Shown: positions 11,502-21,001, counted from the stretch's first letter. The stretch: 64,000 nucleotides of DNA from an uncultured Aliiroseovarius sp. (GCF_947497285.1 NZ_CANMFT010000004.1:369595-433594); one strand, 5' to 3'. The notes: generated by a model from the sequence alone, not told the origin. Made by a program: numbers and translations.

Positions 11502-12221
11502 TTAACCCGCATTGGCGGATCGAATTGCCGCGACAAATGCCCTTAGAATCTTGAAGGCGCTACGGCGGTCCAGTTTCTGGTCCGCAAATGCGGTGACGCT
11601 CGCCGTGACCAGCATTCCTTTAAGTTCGAAGAACGACCGCCACGTCGCCTCTGACAACGCGTCAGGCAATCCTGCCGAAGTGTCTTTGATCAGAATATGA
11701 AGCGAATCGTCTGCTTCCTTAATCTCCACCAGGGTGACCGTGCTTGCCTCACCTGACCGGCTAAGCGCTGCCAACCCTGCGTCGCTCTCCAGAAAGGCAC
11801 GTGCGGCGGCCATGCGGCCTGCTGGGTCCGTCGGCAGGCCCGTCGCCTCGATCGGAAGGGGCAGGACGGAAGCAGCCAGAAAGGCGGGTTTCGCGGGAGA
11901 CGGGTCAGCGGGGTTCTTTGACAGCGCCGCACAAGCACCAAGCGGCACATAGGCGCCGCTGTCTGCGTCCTGCAAGGTGGTGCGGTCAATGCAGAAGCCT
12001 TTCGGGCCAGCAATATCGACCGTGCCTGCCATGACCGAGACTTTTTGCAACAAGTCGACACTCGGCGTCGCCCGCCCCGCCGAGAACAGCGGGCTTTTTT
12101 CCAGCTCTTTAGGAGTCTTGGCAGCGTCTGCCCCGAAACAGCCGGCCAACACCACAACAGCAGCAAAACCGCCGACCAAGGGCCGCGCGCGTCTAAATCG
12201 ACCCGACAGGCATATTCCCAT
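11502..12221 (-). CDS. Predicted lipoprotein of unknown function
   Basis: 239 residues. The N-terminus is basic then hydrophobic with a lipobox LAGC (Val-Val-Leu-Ala-Gly-Cys), so the mature protein is probably lipid-anchored in the periplasm. Downstream is a pair of cysteines (GFCIDRTTL and LGACAAL) that may form a disulfide. The C-terminus is helical (RSAFKILRAFVAAIRSANAG). ATG at 12221 has GGGGGGAG before it. No family recognised. Confidence 0.8.
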   Translation of the reverse strand: MGICLSGRFRRARPLVGGFAAVVVLAGCFGADAAKTPKELEKSPLFSAGRATPSVDLLQKVSVMAGTVDIAGPKGFCIDRTTLQDADSGAYVPLGACAALSKNPADPSPAKPAFLAASVLPLPIEATGLPTDPAGRMAAARAFLESDAGLAALSRSGEASTVTLVEIKEADDSLHILIKDTSAGLPDALSEATWRSFFELKGMLVTASVTAFADQKLDRRSAFKILRAFVAAIRSANAG

Positions 12222-12452
12222 AACTCCCCCCAAACCCCGAAGCCTTGCTTCTCAACACTCATCAAAACACATGCAGGTAATAGCGTATGTTGCGGACCGA
12301 GTGCAAACACGCCTTTTCATCGCAATGGCGAGATACAGGAATGACAGCGCGCCAGACAAGACCGGGGAACACCCCTGCCATTTTCCCGGTTGTCGTTCGC
12401 CGCAGCCACAGCCATCATCAGCGCTAAGCGATCATTCACCGGGGGAGCCTCC

Positions 12453-13400
12453 TTGTCGCAAGATACCGCAGCCGACCACACCGTGCCCGCCGCAGAGTTC
12501 TGGGCGCCAGCCTTCCCGCGTATCCAGATCTGGCGCACATTGCTTGGCTTTATGCTGCTCCATGTGGTGTTTTTTGCTGCGACCTTCGGCATTTTTCTGC
12601 TTGGCGCCTATCTGCTTGGCGTTGAGCCATACGAGATTTTGGACGGAGGGTCGCCAGCCAAGGCGGCAACCTTCTTTCTGACGTTTCTGGGGTATCATCT
12701 TGGACTGTGGATCACTTTGAGGCTGCTGCACAAACGCGGGTTCCGATCCTTGTTCGGACCCGCCCAACGCGTCAACTGGAGCCACTTTCGCAAGGGTCTG
12801 GTGGTTGCCATCGGCATCAGCCTTGCCGCCATCGCCGTGCAACTTCTAGACCCGCTGATCATGGAGCAAAACAGCGCCGCCGAAGTGCGTCAGGCGATGC
12901 CATTGCGAACATGGGGTCTGTTGATTGCACCTGCCCTTGTGCTGGTCTTGGTTCAGATTTTTGCCGAGGAGTTGGTCTTTCGTGGCTATGTGTTGCAGCA
13001 ATTGCGCGCCCGGTTCCGGTCCGTCTGGGTCTGGGCGATCCTGCCATCGCTGGCTTTTGGCATGCTCCATTTCGACCCCGAAACCTATGGCATCAATGCT
13101 GTCTTTTACGTCATCCATACGACGGTGGTCGGCATCGTTCTTGCGCTGGTTACGATCAGGACTGGAAATATCGGGGCGGCCGCCGGTCTGCATTTCGGCA
13201 ACAACGCCATGCTGATCTTCTCTGGCACCGAGGGAAATCTAGATGGGTTTTCGTTGTTTCTGGCCGAAATGGACCTGAAAAGCAGCTATATGTCATGGTC
13301 AATCATGACCCAAACAGCCCTTGTCCTGATTGCGTTTGTCGGCTGGTGGGTGCTGACACAACGCAAGCCGCCAATTGCAAATATGGCAAAGGCGGACTAG
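12453..13400 (+). CDS. CPBP-family intramembrane metalloprotease (CAAX/Abi type)
   Basis: About 315 residues from a TTG start that has GGGGGAG six bases upstream; an upstream in-frame TTG is less well placed. Multiple membrane segments. The family motifs are EELVFRGYV (Glu-Glu-x3-Arg), FGMLHFDPE (second motif His) and LHFGNNAML (third motif), which give the glutamate/histidine metal site. CPBP proteases act in the inner membrane; bacterial substrates are mostly unknown. It lies 30 bases before accD, so it may be expressed with accD-folC. Confidence 0.9.
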   Translation: MSQDTAADHTVPAAEFWAPAFPRIQIWRTLLGFMLLHVVFFAATFGIFLLGAYLLGVEPYEILDGGSPAKAATFFLTFLGYHLGLWITLRLLHKRGFRSLFGPAQRVNWSHFRKGLVVAIGISLAAIAVQLLDPLIMEQNSAAEVRQAMPLRTWGLLIAPALVLVLVQIFAEELVFRGYVLQQLRARFRSVWVWAILPSLAFGMLHFDPETYGINAVFYVIHTTVVGIVLALVTIRTGNIGAAAGLHFGNNAMLIFSGTEGNLDGFSLFLAEMDLKSSYMSWSIMTQTALVLIAFVGWWVLTQRKPPIANMAKAD

Positions 13401-13430
13401 TTAGATCGAAACGACCAAGGAAGACAGGCG

Positions 13431-14426
13431 ATGAACTGGATCTCGAATTACGTCCGCCCACGGATCAACTCGCTTTTTTCGCGCCGTGAGGTGCCAGAGA
13501 ACCTCTGGACCAAATGTCCGGAATGCGGATCGATGCTGTTTCATCGGGAATCTACCGAAAACCTGAACGTCTGCACCAACTGCGACCACCACATGGCGAT
13601 CACGCCACGCGAAAGGTTTCACGCGCTGTTCGACGGTGGTGTTTTTGCCGAGATTGCCGTGCCCGCGCCGGTCGACGATCCGCTGCACTTCAAGGATCAA
13701 AAGAAATACCCTGAACGGATGAAGGCCGCCCGCAAGGACACCGGCGAACGCGAGGCAATGCTTGTTGCCGAAGGCGAAATCGGGCGCACGCCGATCGTTG
13801 CCGCCGCGCAGGATTTCAGCTTCATGGCGGGATCGATGGGCATGTATGTCGGCAACGCGATCATCGCCGCCGCCGAACGGGCCGTTGCGGCCAAACGCCC
13901 GCTCGTTCTGTTTTCTGCTGCCGGTGGCGCGCGCATGCAGGAAGGCATTCTGAGCCTCATGCAGATGCCACGCACCACCGTTGCGGTGCAGATGCTGAAA
14001 GAGGCTGGCCTGCCCTACATCGTCGTGCTGACTCACCCGACGACCGGCGGCGTCACGGCGTCCTATGCCATGCTGGGCGACGTGCATATCGCCGAACCCA
14101 ACGCGCTGATCTGCTTTGCGGGACCACGGGTCATCGAACAGACCATCCGTGAAAAACTGCCCGACGGGTTCCAGCGGGCCGAATACCTGTTGGATCACGG
14201 CATGTTGGACCGTGTGACCCATCGCAAGGACATGAAGCACGAGCTGGTCACGATCTTGCGCATGTTGACCGGTCAAAGCCCCGCGGTGAAGGGTGACTTG
14301 CCCAAGCCGGACGATACGGCCAAGTCAGAGACCCCCGCGACGCAAACGGCCAAAGCATCGGCCACAGACACAGACAAAGACACCAAGCAAGCCTCTCCCT
14401 CCAAAACCGAGGCACCTAAGGCGTGA
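13431..14426 (+). CDS. accD: Acetyl-CoA carboxylase carboxyltransferase subunit beta
   Basis: 331 residues. Zn ribbon Cys-x2-Cys...Cys-x2-Cys (TKCPECGSM, then NVCTNCDHH) at about 27-49, followed by the crotonase-like carboxyltransferase core: [48 protein letters not shown]. With AccA (encoded at 36987) it transfers carboxyl from biotin to acetyl-CoA for fatty acid synthesis. The last about 50 residues are a low-complexity Lys/Thr/Pro tail, longer than in E. coli. Stop overlaps the folC GTG, the classic accD-folC order. Confidence 0.97.
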   Translation: MNWISNYVRPRINSLFSRREVPENLWTKCPECGSMLFHRESTENLNVCTNCDHHMAITPRERFHALFDGGVFAEIAVPAPVDDPLHFKDQKKYPERMKAARKDTGEREAMLVAEGEIGRTPIVAAAQDFSFMAGSMGMYVGNAIIAAAERAVAAKRPLVLFSAAGGARMQEGILSLMQMPRTTVAVQMLKEAGLPYIVVLTHPTTGGVTASYAMLGDVHIAEPNALICFAGPRVIEQTIREKLPDGFQRAEYLLDHGMLDRVTHRKDMKHELVTILRMLTGQSPAVKGDLPKPDDTAKSETPATQTAKASATDTDKDTKQASPSKTEAPKA

Positions 14427-15697
14427 GCGCGATCGGTTCGGACGTCATCCTGGATCGGATGATGTCCCTTCACCCGAAGATCATTGATCTGACGCTGGAC
14501 CGTGTCTGGCGCCTTTTGCATGCGGTCGGCGACCCCCAAGACAAGCTGCCACCTGTCATCCATCTGGCGGGCACCAATGGCAAAGGCTCGACCCAAGCCA
14601 TGCTGCGGGCGGGGCTTGAGGGGGCAGGCAAGCGCGTGCATGCCTATACCTCGCCGCATCTTGCACGGTTTCATGAGCGCATCCGTCTGGCGGGCGCGTT
14701 GATCGACGAGGCCGCGCTGACCGAAGTGCTCGACCGCTGCTATGCTGCCAATGGCGGCGAAACGATCACCTATTTCGAAATCACGACCGTGGCGGCGCTG
14801 ATGGCGTTTGTGGAAACGCCTGCCGATTTCACCTTGCTGGAAACCGGACTGGGCGGACGGCTGGATGCCACCAATGTGGTAAAGAAGCCCGAGCTTACGA
14901 TCATCACGCCAATCTCGATCGACCACACGCAGTTTCTGGGCGACACGCTCGCCGCGATTGCGGGGGAAAAGGCGGGGATCCTGAAACGCGGTGTGCCCTG
15001 TGTGGTCGGCCCGCAACCCGACGACGCGCTGGAGGTGATCGAGGCACGCGCGGCCAAGCTGGGGTGCCCTCTGTTTGTCCACGGCCAGCACTGGCACATG
15101 TGGGAAGAACGCGGGCGGTTCATCTTTCAGGACGAAACCGGTCTTCTGGACCTGCCCATGCCTGCCCTGATCGGCCCGCATCAGTTGGAGAATGCAGGCG
15201 CCGCAATTGCTGCGCTGCGTCAACTTGGGTTCGACGAAGTGGCCTGCGGGGCGGCGATGCGTGACGTGACTTGGCCCGCCCGGATGCAGCGGCTGCGCCA
15301 CGGCCCTCTTGTCGAAGCGGCTGGGAATGCCGAGCTTTGGCTGGATGGAGGTCACAACCCCGCCGCTGGCGAAACGCTTGCCAAAGTGCTTGCTGATCTA
15401 CCCAACCGGCCAACCCATCTGATCTGTGGCATGCTGAACACCAAGGATATCGCCGGGTATCTGCGCCCCCTTGCAAATGTGGCCGAAAGCCTGACTGCGG
15501 TTTCCATTCCCGACGAGGTGAACACCCTTCCCGCCAGCACCACCGCAAGCGAAGCCAGGGGCGTCGGTTTGCCTGCATCCGAGGCGCCTTCGGTGCTGGA
15601 CGCGGTGCGCGCCCTCACGAACGATGCGCCGGGCTGCCGTATCCTGATTTGCGGATCGCTGTATCTGGCAGGGAATGTGTTGAAGTCCAACGGCTAG
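14423..15697 (+). CDS. folC: Bifunctional folylpolyglutamate synthase/dihydrofolate synthase
   Basis: 424 residues, Mur-ligase fold. The P-loop [15 protein letters not shown] at about 47-60 binds ATP, and [14 protein letters not shown] follows; then [14 protein letters not shown] and the C-terminal domain with [11 protein letters not shown] and [12 protein letters not shown]. It adds glutamate to dihydropteroate and then to tetrahydrofolate. Start is GTG overlapping the accD stop as GTGA, indicating coupled translation. Confidence 0.96.
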   Translation: MSAIGSDVILDRMMSLHPKIIDLTLDRVWRLLHAVGDPQDKLPPVIHLAGTNGKGSTQAMLRAGLEGAGKRVHAYTSPHLARFHERIRLAGALIDEAALTEVLDRCYAANGGETITYFEITTVAALMAFVETPADFTLLETGLGGRLDATNVVKKPELTIITPISIDHTQFLGDTLAAIAGEKAGILKRGVPCVVGPQPDDALEVIEARAAKLGCPLFVHGQHWHMWEERGRFIFQDETGLLDLPMPALIGPHQLENAGAAIAALRQLGFDEVACGAAMRDVTWPARMQRLRHGPLVEAAGNAELWLDGGHNPAAGETLAKVLADLPNRPTHLICGMLNTKDIAGYLRPLANVAESLTAVSIPDEVNTLPASTTASEARGVGLPASEAPSVLDAVRALTNDAPGCRILICGSLYLAGNVLKSNG

Positions 15698-15848
15698 GGA
15701 AACGGCCAGATTGACATGTTTCTGCTTTTCGTGATCACATATTTTTTTGGTAGGCTCATGTGGTTTGACTTCAGATCACGACTCAACCCCCCGAAAAGAA
15801 TCAGTTTTTTGGCCCCCACCAAACCATCAAATGATTCGCAGCAAAATG

Positions 15849-15878
15849 TTGACAAAATAAGCGGTTAGCATCTACATA
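15849..15878 (+). promoter_or_regulatory. Consensus-like promoter in the folC-zapE gap
   Basis: TTGACA, 18 bases, TACATA: a near-perfect housekeeping -35/-10 pair, reading rightwards into sequence with no protein gene. The surrounding stretch is AT-rich compared with the window. It is the main reason to propose the transcript listed next. Confidence 0.5.
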
Positions 15879-15983
15879 TAGGGTATTCTTCGGGTAAAGT
15901 TCACAGCAAGTGGACGGCCTGTCGAGCAGTACATATGACCGGGGAGGCTCTTGGTTCGACTGTCATCAAAACCGGTGAGTTTG

Positions 15984-15997
15984 TTTGTGATCACAAA
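15984..15997. repeat. 14-base palindrome with a related 8-base core at 15731
   Basis: TTTGTGATCACAAA is perfectly self-complementary. Its core GTGATCAC occurs again at 15731-15738 within the same intergenic gap. Such paired dyads can be regulator sites, but the core also equals a common restriction-type hexamer context, so meaning is unclear. Confidence 0.35.
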
Positions 15998-16117
15998 TAA
16001 GCTCGGACGGCAGAAAGCGACGAGACCTTCCCCGCCATGCCTTTTCAGAGCATACGACATTCCGGCGCAAGCCGCGTCACGGCGCGCGCAAAGTTTGGCA
16101 GGCAGGTAACAACCTGA

Positions 16118-16139
16118 GGGGTCGCCAAAGGGCGGCCCC
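16118..16139. terminator. Hairpin between convergent transcripts (zapE side)
   Basis: Nine-pair stem GGGGTCGCC / GGCGGCCCC with loop AAAG, four bases after the zapE stop on the minus strand. No T run on either side, so intrinsic termination is not assured. Confidence 0.45.
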
Positions 16140-16142
16140 GTC

Positions 16143-17225
16143 CTATTGCGTCCCCCAGTCCTTGTCCTGCATTTCACGCAGTCGGCTGGCGGTGCGTTCA
16201 AATTCAAACGACCCTTCGCCTTCGACATACAGCATTTCAGGCTGGGCCGCGGCCGATGCGATCAGCCTGACCTTCGCCTCATAAAGTGCGTCGATCAGAG
16301 TTACGAACCGCTTCGCCTCGTTGAAATTCGACCGGCTTAGGCGCGGGATATCTTCCAGCACCAAAAGCTTCACCGCGTTGGCAATGGTCAAATAATCCCC
16401 TGGCCCCAGCATCGCGCCACACAGGTCATGGAACCCGGCCCTTGCCGCCCCATTGCGATAGGCGGGCAGGACGACATCGCGCCCTTTGACGGTCAGGGTC
16501 AAAGGCTCGGCGTCACCTCCGGTCAGGTCACGCCAGATCGCGTCGATGGCCTTGCGCGCTTCGGCACCGGCGGGGGTGAAATACACTTGTTCACCCGCCA
16601 GACGGTCCTGCCGATAATCATTCGGGCTGACCAGTTCATGCACCACCATCTGATCCTTGATCAGGGCGATGAAGGGCAGGAACAACTGTCGGTTCAGCCC
16701 ATCCTTATACAGTTCGTCCGGGTGCCGGTTCGAGGTCGTGACCACCACGACGCCCGCATCAAACAGCTTTTCAAACAGGCGCCCCACAAGCATTGCGTCC
16801 GTGATGTCGGTGATCTGCATCTCATCAAACGCAAACAAGCGCACGTCCGATACGATTTTCGCGGCCACCGGGGCCAGCGGATCATCCACACCGGTTTTGC
16901 GCGCGGCGGCCATGCCCTCGTGCACCTCTTGCATGAAGGCGTGAAAATGGACGCGACGCTTGGCGGATATTTCAAGGCTGTCCACGAACAGGTCCATCAG
17001 CATGGATTTACCGCGCCCGACGCCCCCCCACAGATACAGCCCTTGCGGTACGTCTTCTGGCTTGGCATGAAACAGCCCGCCCAGAATGCCCCGCTTGCGC
17101 GTGGGGGCGGCCTCCAGATGGGCGCGAATATCCTCTAACGCGGGCAAGCATGCCTCTTGCGCCGGGTCGCGGGTGATTTCGCCCTTCTGGGCGAGTGTCT
17201 CGTATATCTCGATCAGGCTTGCCAT
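16143..17225 (-). CDS. zapE: Cell division ATPase ZapE (AFG1-like)
   Basis: 360 residues. AAA+-type ATPase with Walker A GGVGRGKS at about 67-74 (LYLWGGVGRGKSMLMDLF), Walker B LFAFDEMQITD, and the sensor segment VVVVTTSNRHPDELY. ZapE associates with FtsZ at the division septum in E. coli; the yeast homologue Afg1 is a mitochondrial quality-control protein. The family is nearly universal in alphaproteobacteria. Full length; no oddities seen. Confidence 0.94.
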   Translation of the reverse strand: MASLIEIYETLAQKGEITRDPAQEACLPALEDIRAHLEAAPTRKRGILGGLFHAKPEDVPQGLYLWGGVGRGKSMLMDLFVDSLEISAKRRVHFHAFMQEVHEGMAAARKTGVDDPLAPVAAKIVSDVRLFAFDEMQITDITDAMLVGRLFEKLFDAGVVVVTTSNRHPDELYKDGLNRQLFLPFIALIKDQMVVHELVSPNDYRQDRLAGEQVYFTPAGAEARKAIDAIWRDLTGGDAEPLTLTVKGRDVVLPAYRNGAARAGFHDLCGAMLGPGDYLTIANAVKLLVLEDIPRLSRSNFNEAKRFVTLIDALYEAKVRLIASAAAQPEMLYVEGEGSFEFERTASRLREMQDKDWGTQ

Positions 17226-17323
17226 AGCCGAGGAATAAGACGCTTCCAGCCATAAGGAAAGATGAAGTCGCGGATCATAAACGAAGAATTGACCAAGTGG
17301 TCGATTTCGCTAAACGTGCACGG

Positions 17324-18565
17324 ATGAATGAGACACGCGCGCGCCTTATCACGCCCGTCCTTGTGGCAGGCTGTTTGATCATCCTTGTCAGCTTCGCGAT
17401 CCGCGCGAGCTTTGGCGTGTTTCAGATCCCGATTGCGACCGAGTTCAACTGGCCGCGTGCCGAGTTCTCGTTGGCGATTGCCATCCAGAACCTTGCATGG
17501 GGGATCGGGCAGCCGATCTTTGGGGCTATCGCTGAAAAAGTCGGAGACCACAAAGCCATCATCATGGGGGCGCTGATCTATGCGGTGGGGCTGGTGGCGT
17601 CGTCCTATGCGGTCACACCAGAAGCGCACCAACTGTTAGAAATCGCCGTGGGCTTCGGCATCGCCGGCACGGGCTTCGGCGTGATTCTGGCCGTTGTTGG
17701 GCGGGCGGCCAGCGATGACAACCGGTCTATGTCGCTGGCCATCGCGACTGCTGCGGGGTCGGCAGGTCAGGTGTTCGGCGCACCGCTGGCGGAATACCTG
17801 CTGGGCTTCATGTCGTGGCAGAACGTATTTGTCATCTTCGCCGCCGCGATCCTTGCAACGCTGGCGCTGCTTCCCCTGATGAAGACCGAAACAATCGCGT
17901 CGAAAGCCGAACTTGAAGACAGCATGGGTCAGATCCTGACCAAGGCGATGCGCGATCCCAGCTTCGCGCTGATCTTTCTGGGCTTCTTTTCCTGCGGCTA
18001 TCAGCTGGCCTTCATCACCGCCCACTTTCCCGCCTTCGTGACCGAGATGTGTGGCGCGATTGACCCCTCTGGCACATTGGCGACGATCGGCGTTTCGACC
18101 ACGTCGGCGCTGGGGGCAATCTCGATCTCCCTGATCGGGTTGGCCAACATCGCGGGCACGCTCTTGGCGGGTTATCTGGGCAAGACCTATTCCAAGAAAT
18201 ACTTGCTGGCAGGGATTTATGCGGCGCGGACAGTGGTCGCCGCACTGTTTATCCTGACGCCGATCACACCGACATCCGTCATCGTATTTTCCATCGCAAT
18301 GGGGTCGCTGTGGCTGGCCACGGTTCCGCTGACCTCTGGTCTGGTCGCGCATATCTATGGGCTGCGCTATATGGGCACGCTGTATGGGATCGTCTTCTTC
18401 TCACACCAGTTGGGCAGCTTCCTGGGTGTTTGGCTGGGCGGGCGGATGTATGACGCGTTCGGCGATTATACCATGGTGTGGTGGATTGGCGTCGGCGTCG
18501 GTGCCTTTTCGGCCATCGTCCACTTGCCGGTGAAAGAGCAACCACTGGCCGCGCGCGCGGTCTAA
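17324..18565 (+). CDS. MFS transporter
   Basis: 413 residues from ATG 17324, with about twelve membrane segments. The first cytoplasmic loop region after TM2 reads IFGAIAEKVGDHKAIIMGA, a variant of the MFS motif A; the central loop (LMKTETIASKAELEDSMGQ) separates two six-helix halves. It resembles the oxalate/formate or monocarboxylate-like MFS subgroup, but the substrate is not clear. It converges with the Lrp gene, the two stop codons overlapping by four bases. Confidence 0.88.
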   Translation: MNETRARLITPVLVAGCLIILVSFAIRASFGVFQIPIATEFNWPRAEFSLAIAIQNLAWGIGQPIFGAIAEKVGDHKAIIMGALIYAVGLVASSYAVTPEAHQLLEIAVGFGIAGTGFGVILAVVGRAASDDNRSMSLAIATAAGSAGQVFGAPLAEYLLGFMSWQNVFVIFAAAILATLALLPLMKTETIASKAELEDSMGQILTKAMRDPSFALIFLGFFSCGYQLAFITAHFPAFVTEMCGAIDPSGTLATIGVSTTSALGAISISLIGLANIAGTLLAGYLGKTYSKKYLLAGIYAARTVVAALFILTPITPTSVIVFSIAMGSLWLATVPLTSGLVAHIYGLRYMGTLYGIVFFSHQLGSFLGVWLGGRMYDAFGDYTMVWWIGVGVGAFSAIVHLPVKEQPLAARAV

Positions 18566-19020
18566 ACCGGAAGCGCAGTGGTTTTAAACACGGTGCGCAG
18601 CGCGAACGAGCTTTGCATTCCTTGCACCCCCGGAAGCCGCGCCAGATACTGACGGTGAATGCGGGCAAAGTCCTCGGTGTCTTGTGCGACGACCTTCAGA
18701 ATATAATCCGCCGTCCCGGCCATCAGGTGACATTCCAGCACATCGGGGACCAAGGCGACCTCGCGTTCGAACGCATCCAGCAACTCATCCGCCTGACCAG
18801 ACAGAGTGATCTCGACAAAAATGGTGGAGGGGCAGCCCATTTTGCGCGCATCCAGCAACGCAACATAATCACGGATATAACCATCGGCCTCGAGCCTTTG
18901 CACCCGGCGATGGCAGGCAGAAGGGGAAAGGTTGATCCGCTCGGACAGGTCCGAGTTGGATATCCGGCCCGTGCGTTGCAACACCCCAAGGATGCGACGG
19001 TCTATGCTGTCCAGTTCCAT
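18562..19020 (-). CDS. Lrp/AsnC-family transcriptional regulator
   Basis: 152 residues: N-terminal HTH (MELDSIDRRILGVLQRTGRISNSDLSERINLSPSACHRRVQRLEADGYI) and a C-terminal RAM/AsnC ligand-binding domain (VALVPDVLECHLMAGTADYILKVVAQD). It is divergent from alanine dehydrogenase across a 163-base gap. This arrangement is known for Lrp-type activators of ald (for example AldR), so it probably senses alanine or another amino acid and controls ald. Confidence 0.93.
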   Translation of the reverse strand: MELDSIDRRILGVLQRTGRISNSDLSERINLSPSACHRRVQRLEADGYIRDYVALLDARKMGCPSTIFVEITLSGQADELLDAFEREVALVPDVLECHLMAGTADYILKVVAQDTEDFARIHRQYLARLPGVQGMQSSFALRTVFKTTALPV

Positions 19021-19108
19021 TTTCTCACAAACTTCTTGCGCACTTTGGCATCATTGCGGTGATTTATTCGACACTTTCTATCACCTGCGCCACTTCTTTT
19101 CAAAGCAA

Positions 19109-19128
19109 TTGCGCAGAGATGCGCGCAA
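19109..19128. promoter_or_regulatory. Candidate Lrp-type operator between lrp-like gene and ald
   Basis: TTGCGC, eight bases, GCGCAA: an inverted repeat in the divergent promoter region, 56 bases before the ald start. A further TTGCGCAC occurs at about 19034. Placement fits autoregulation plus ald control by the Lrp-like protein. Low-information motif. Confidence 0.35.
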
Positions 19129-19183
19129 ACTTGTCCCCTGAAAGATCGAATTAACCGACGACAGGGAATGAGGAGGATACCCC

Positions 19184-20302
19184 ATGCTGATCGGATGCCC
19201 GAAAGAAATCAAACCGCAGGAGTTTCGCGTTGGTCTGACGCCCGCTGCTGCAGGCGAAGCGATTGCACGCGGTCACAGCGTCATCGTCGAGACCAACGCT
19301 GGCGTCGGCGCCGGGTTCATGGACGACGACTATGTCGCCGTTGGCGCCACCGTTCTGGATACCGCGAAAGAAGTGTTCGCCAAGGCCGACATGATCGTGA
19401 AGGTGAAGGAACCGCAAGCCGTTGAGCGCAAGATGCTGCGCGAAGGGCAGCTTCTGTTCACCTATTTGCACCTGGCCCCGGACCCCGAACAGACCAAAGA
19501 CCTGCTGGACAGCGGGTGCACCGCGATTGCCTATGAAACCGTGACGGACCGCAGTGGCGGCCTGCCCCTGCTGGCCCCGATGTCCGAGGTTGCTGGTCGC
19601 CTGGCGCCGCAAAGCGGGTCTTGGGCGCTGCAAAAGGCCAATGGCGGCAGCGGCGTGCTGATGGGTGGCGTGCCCGGCGTGCGCCCGGCCAACGTGGCCA
19701 TCATCGGCGGCGGCGTGGTGGGAGCAGCTGCAGCACGTGTCGCTGTCGGCATGGGCGCGAACGTCACCGTGCTGGATCGTTCTGTGCCGCGTCTGTCATA
19801 TCTGGATGATGTGTTCATGGGGCGGCTGACAACGCAGTATTCCGACATGGCGGCTGTGGCCGAGTTGCTGCCGCGCGTTGATATGGTGGTTGGTGCCGTA
19901 TTGATCCCCGGCGCAGCAGCGCCCAAGCTGATCAGCCGCGAACAATTGTCCTTGATGAAACCGGGGTCCGTTCTGGTGGATGTTGCCATCGATCAAGGCG
20001 GGTGCTTTGAAACGTCAAAGGCCACCACCCATGCCGAACCGATCTACGACGTGGACGGCATTGTGCATTACTGCGTGGCTAACATGCCGGGTGCGGTTGC
20101 CCGCACCTCGACCATCGCACTTGGCAACGCCACGATGCCTTTCATGCTGGCACTGGCCGGCAAGGGCTGGAAGCAAGCTTGCAAGGATGACGAACATCTG
20201 CTGAACGGGTTGAATGTTCATGCGGGTAAGCTGACCTACGCCGCAGTGGGTGAAGCGCTTGGCATCGACTATATCTCGGCAGAAGATGCGCTGAAGATCT
20301 GA
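19184..20302 (+). CDS. ald: Alanine dehydrogenase
   Basis: 372 residues, the usual length. Catalyses NAD-dependent oxidative deamination of L-alanine to pyruvate and ammonia. Signatures: MLIGCPKEIKPQEFRVGLTP at the start, the NAD-binding GGGVVGAAAARVAVGMGANVTVLD (about 168-191), the pyruvate-binding region KVKEPQ, and VAIDQGGCFETS. GAGGAGG is upstream. It probably feeds alanine carbon into central metabolism under control of the divergent Lrp-like regulator. Confidence 0.97.
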   Translation: MLIGCPKEIKPQEFRVGLTPAAAGEAIARGHSVIVETNAGVGAGFMDDDYVAVGATVLDTAKEVFAKADMIVKVKEPQAVERKMLREGQLLFTYLHLAPDPEQTKDLLDSGCTAIAYETVTDRSGGLPLLAPMSEVAGRLAPQSGSWALQKANGGSGVLMGGVPGVRPANVAIIGGGVVGAAAARVAVGMGANVTVLDRSVPRLSYLDDVFMGRLTTQYSDMAAVAELLPRVDMVVGAVLIPGAAAPKLISREQLSLMKPGSVLVDVAIDQGGCFETSKATTHAEPIYDVDGIVHYCVANMPGAVARTSTIALGNATMPFMLALAGKGWKQACKDDEHLLNGLNVHAGKLTYAAVGEALGIDYISAEDALKI

Positions 20303-20321
20303 CGTTTAACCAAGATTTGGA

Positions 20322-20350
20322 AAAGCCCTGCCATCTGGCGGGGCTTTTTC
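20322..20350 (+). terminator. Rho-independent terminator after ald
   Basis: AAGCCCTGCC / GGCGGGGCTT hairpin followed by TTTTTC, 20 bases after the ald stop. Confidence 0.85.
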
Positions 20351-20386
20351 TTTGACACATGGGCGGCGGGGCAGCACCCTGCCCCT

Positions 20387-20797
20387 ATGGCTGACCCTTC
20401 ACCTCCTTTCGCAAACGCGGCTGTGGCCGACACGTTTGATAGCTTCCCAACCGACGCGCGAGCGGGGCTTTTGGACTTACGCGACCTGATTTTCAGAACC
20501 GCGAAAAAGACCCCCAGTGTTGGACGCATTGAAGAGACGTTGAAGTGGGGCCAACCCGCCTATCTGACACCGGACAGCAAATCCGGCACCACGATCCGCC
20601 TGGGCGTCCCAAAATCCGGCGGCTTTGCGTTGTTCGTCCACTGCCAAACGACACTTATGTCAGAATTTCAGACCCTGTTTCCCGACGGTTTCACCTATGA
20701 GGGCAACCGCGCCATTCATTTCACGGACGGGCAAGATCTGCCTCATGACACCTTGCGACTGCTGATCAAAAGCGCGCTGACCTATCACTTGAAATGA
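20387..20797 (+). CDS. DUF1801 domain protein
   Basis: 136 residues with the YdhG/DUF1801 pattern: LLDLRDLIFRTAKKTPSVGRIEETLKWGQPAYLT, then a beta-strand region IRLGVPKSGGFALFVHCQT and the C-terminal IHFTDGQDLPHDTLRLLIKSAL. The family is widespread and structurally related to iron-chaperone frataxin-like YdhG proteins, but function is not settled. Stands alone between two terminators. Confidence 0.88.
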   Translation: MADPSPPFANAAVADTFDSFPTDARAGLLDLRDLIFRTAKKTPSVGRIEETLKWGQPAYLTPDSKSGTTIRLGVPKSGGFALFVHCQTTLMSEFQTLFPDGFTYEGNRAIHFTDGQDLPHDTLRLLIKSALTYHLK

Positions 20798-20813
20798 AGC
20801 CCCAAAAACAAAA

Positions 20814-20842
20814 GAAGCCCCACACAGGGAGGGGCTTCCTTT
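20814..20842 (+). terminator. Rho-independent terminator after the DUF1801 gene
   Basis: GAAGCCCC / GGGGCTTC hairpin with a CTTTT tail 16 bases after the stop codon. It also separates this transcript from convergent tRNA-Met. Confidence 0.75.
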
Positions 20843-20878
20843 TGCTGGTTTCCTGCAAACACAGGACCTTGCCGGATG

Positions 20879-20955
20879 TGGTAGCGTGGGGCGGACTTGA
20901 ACCGCCGACCCCAGCATTATGAGTGCTGTGCTCTAACCAGCTGAGCTACCACGCC
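20879..20955 (-). tRNA. tRNA-Met (CAT), elongator
   Basis: 77 bases including an encoded CCA. On the minus strand the acceptor arm GGCGTGG pairs with CCACGCT (first pair G-T), followed by D arm GCTC...GAGC, an anticodon arm CAGCA/TGCTG enclosing loop CTCATAA, and T arm GGCGG-TTCAAGT-CCGCC. Anticodon CAT. The paired (G-T) first position of the acceptor differs from initiator tRNA, which is unpaired there, and D/T features fit the elongator. Confidence 0.95.
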
Positions 20956-20972
20956 ATCTCACATCGGAGGTC

Positions 20973-21001
20973 CAGATATTCCGGCCCGCCCCCGGTGTCA
21001 A
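20973..21001 (-). promoter_or_regulatory. Promoter of tRNA-Met
   Basis: On the minus strand TTGACA, exactly 17 bases, TATCTG, placed 17 bases before the tRNA 5' end. Spacing and -35 are ideal. Confidence 0.75.

Larger units (their letters stand above)
15885..16139 (+). ncRNA. Candidate small transcript in the 445-base folC-zapE gap
   Basis: The gap 15698-16142 holds no convincing protein gene on either strand. A good promoter (15849-15878) reads into it and a strong hairpin (16118-16139, arms GGGGTCGCC and GGCGGCCCC, loop AAAG) closes it before convergent zapE, giving a transcript of roughly 255 bases. Inside are a 14-base perfect palindrome TTTGTGATCACAAA (15984-15997) and a possible 21-codon reading frame from 15936 (ATGACCGGGGAG start) with no clear ribosome site. 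Existence of the RNA is inference. Confidence 0.3.

Noticed and set aside
15872-16228. 118-residue minus-strand frame in the folC-zapE gap
   Set aside because: It overlaps the zapE 3' end in another frame, is basic and Cys-rich, and crosses the strong hairpin; no ribosome site seen.
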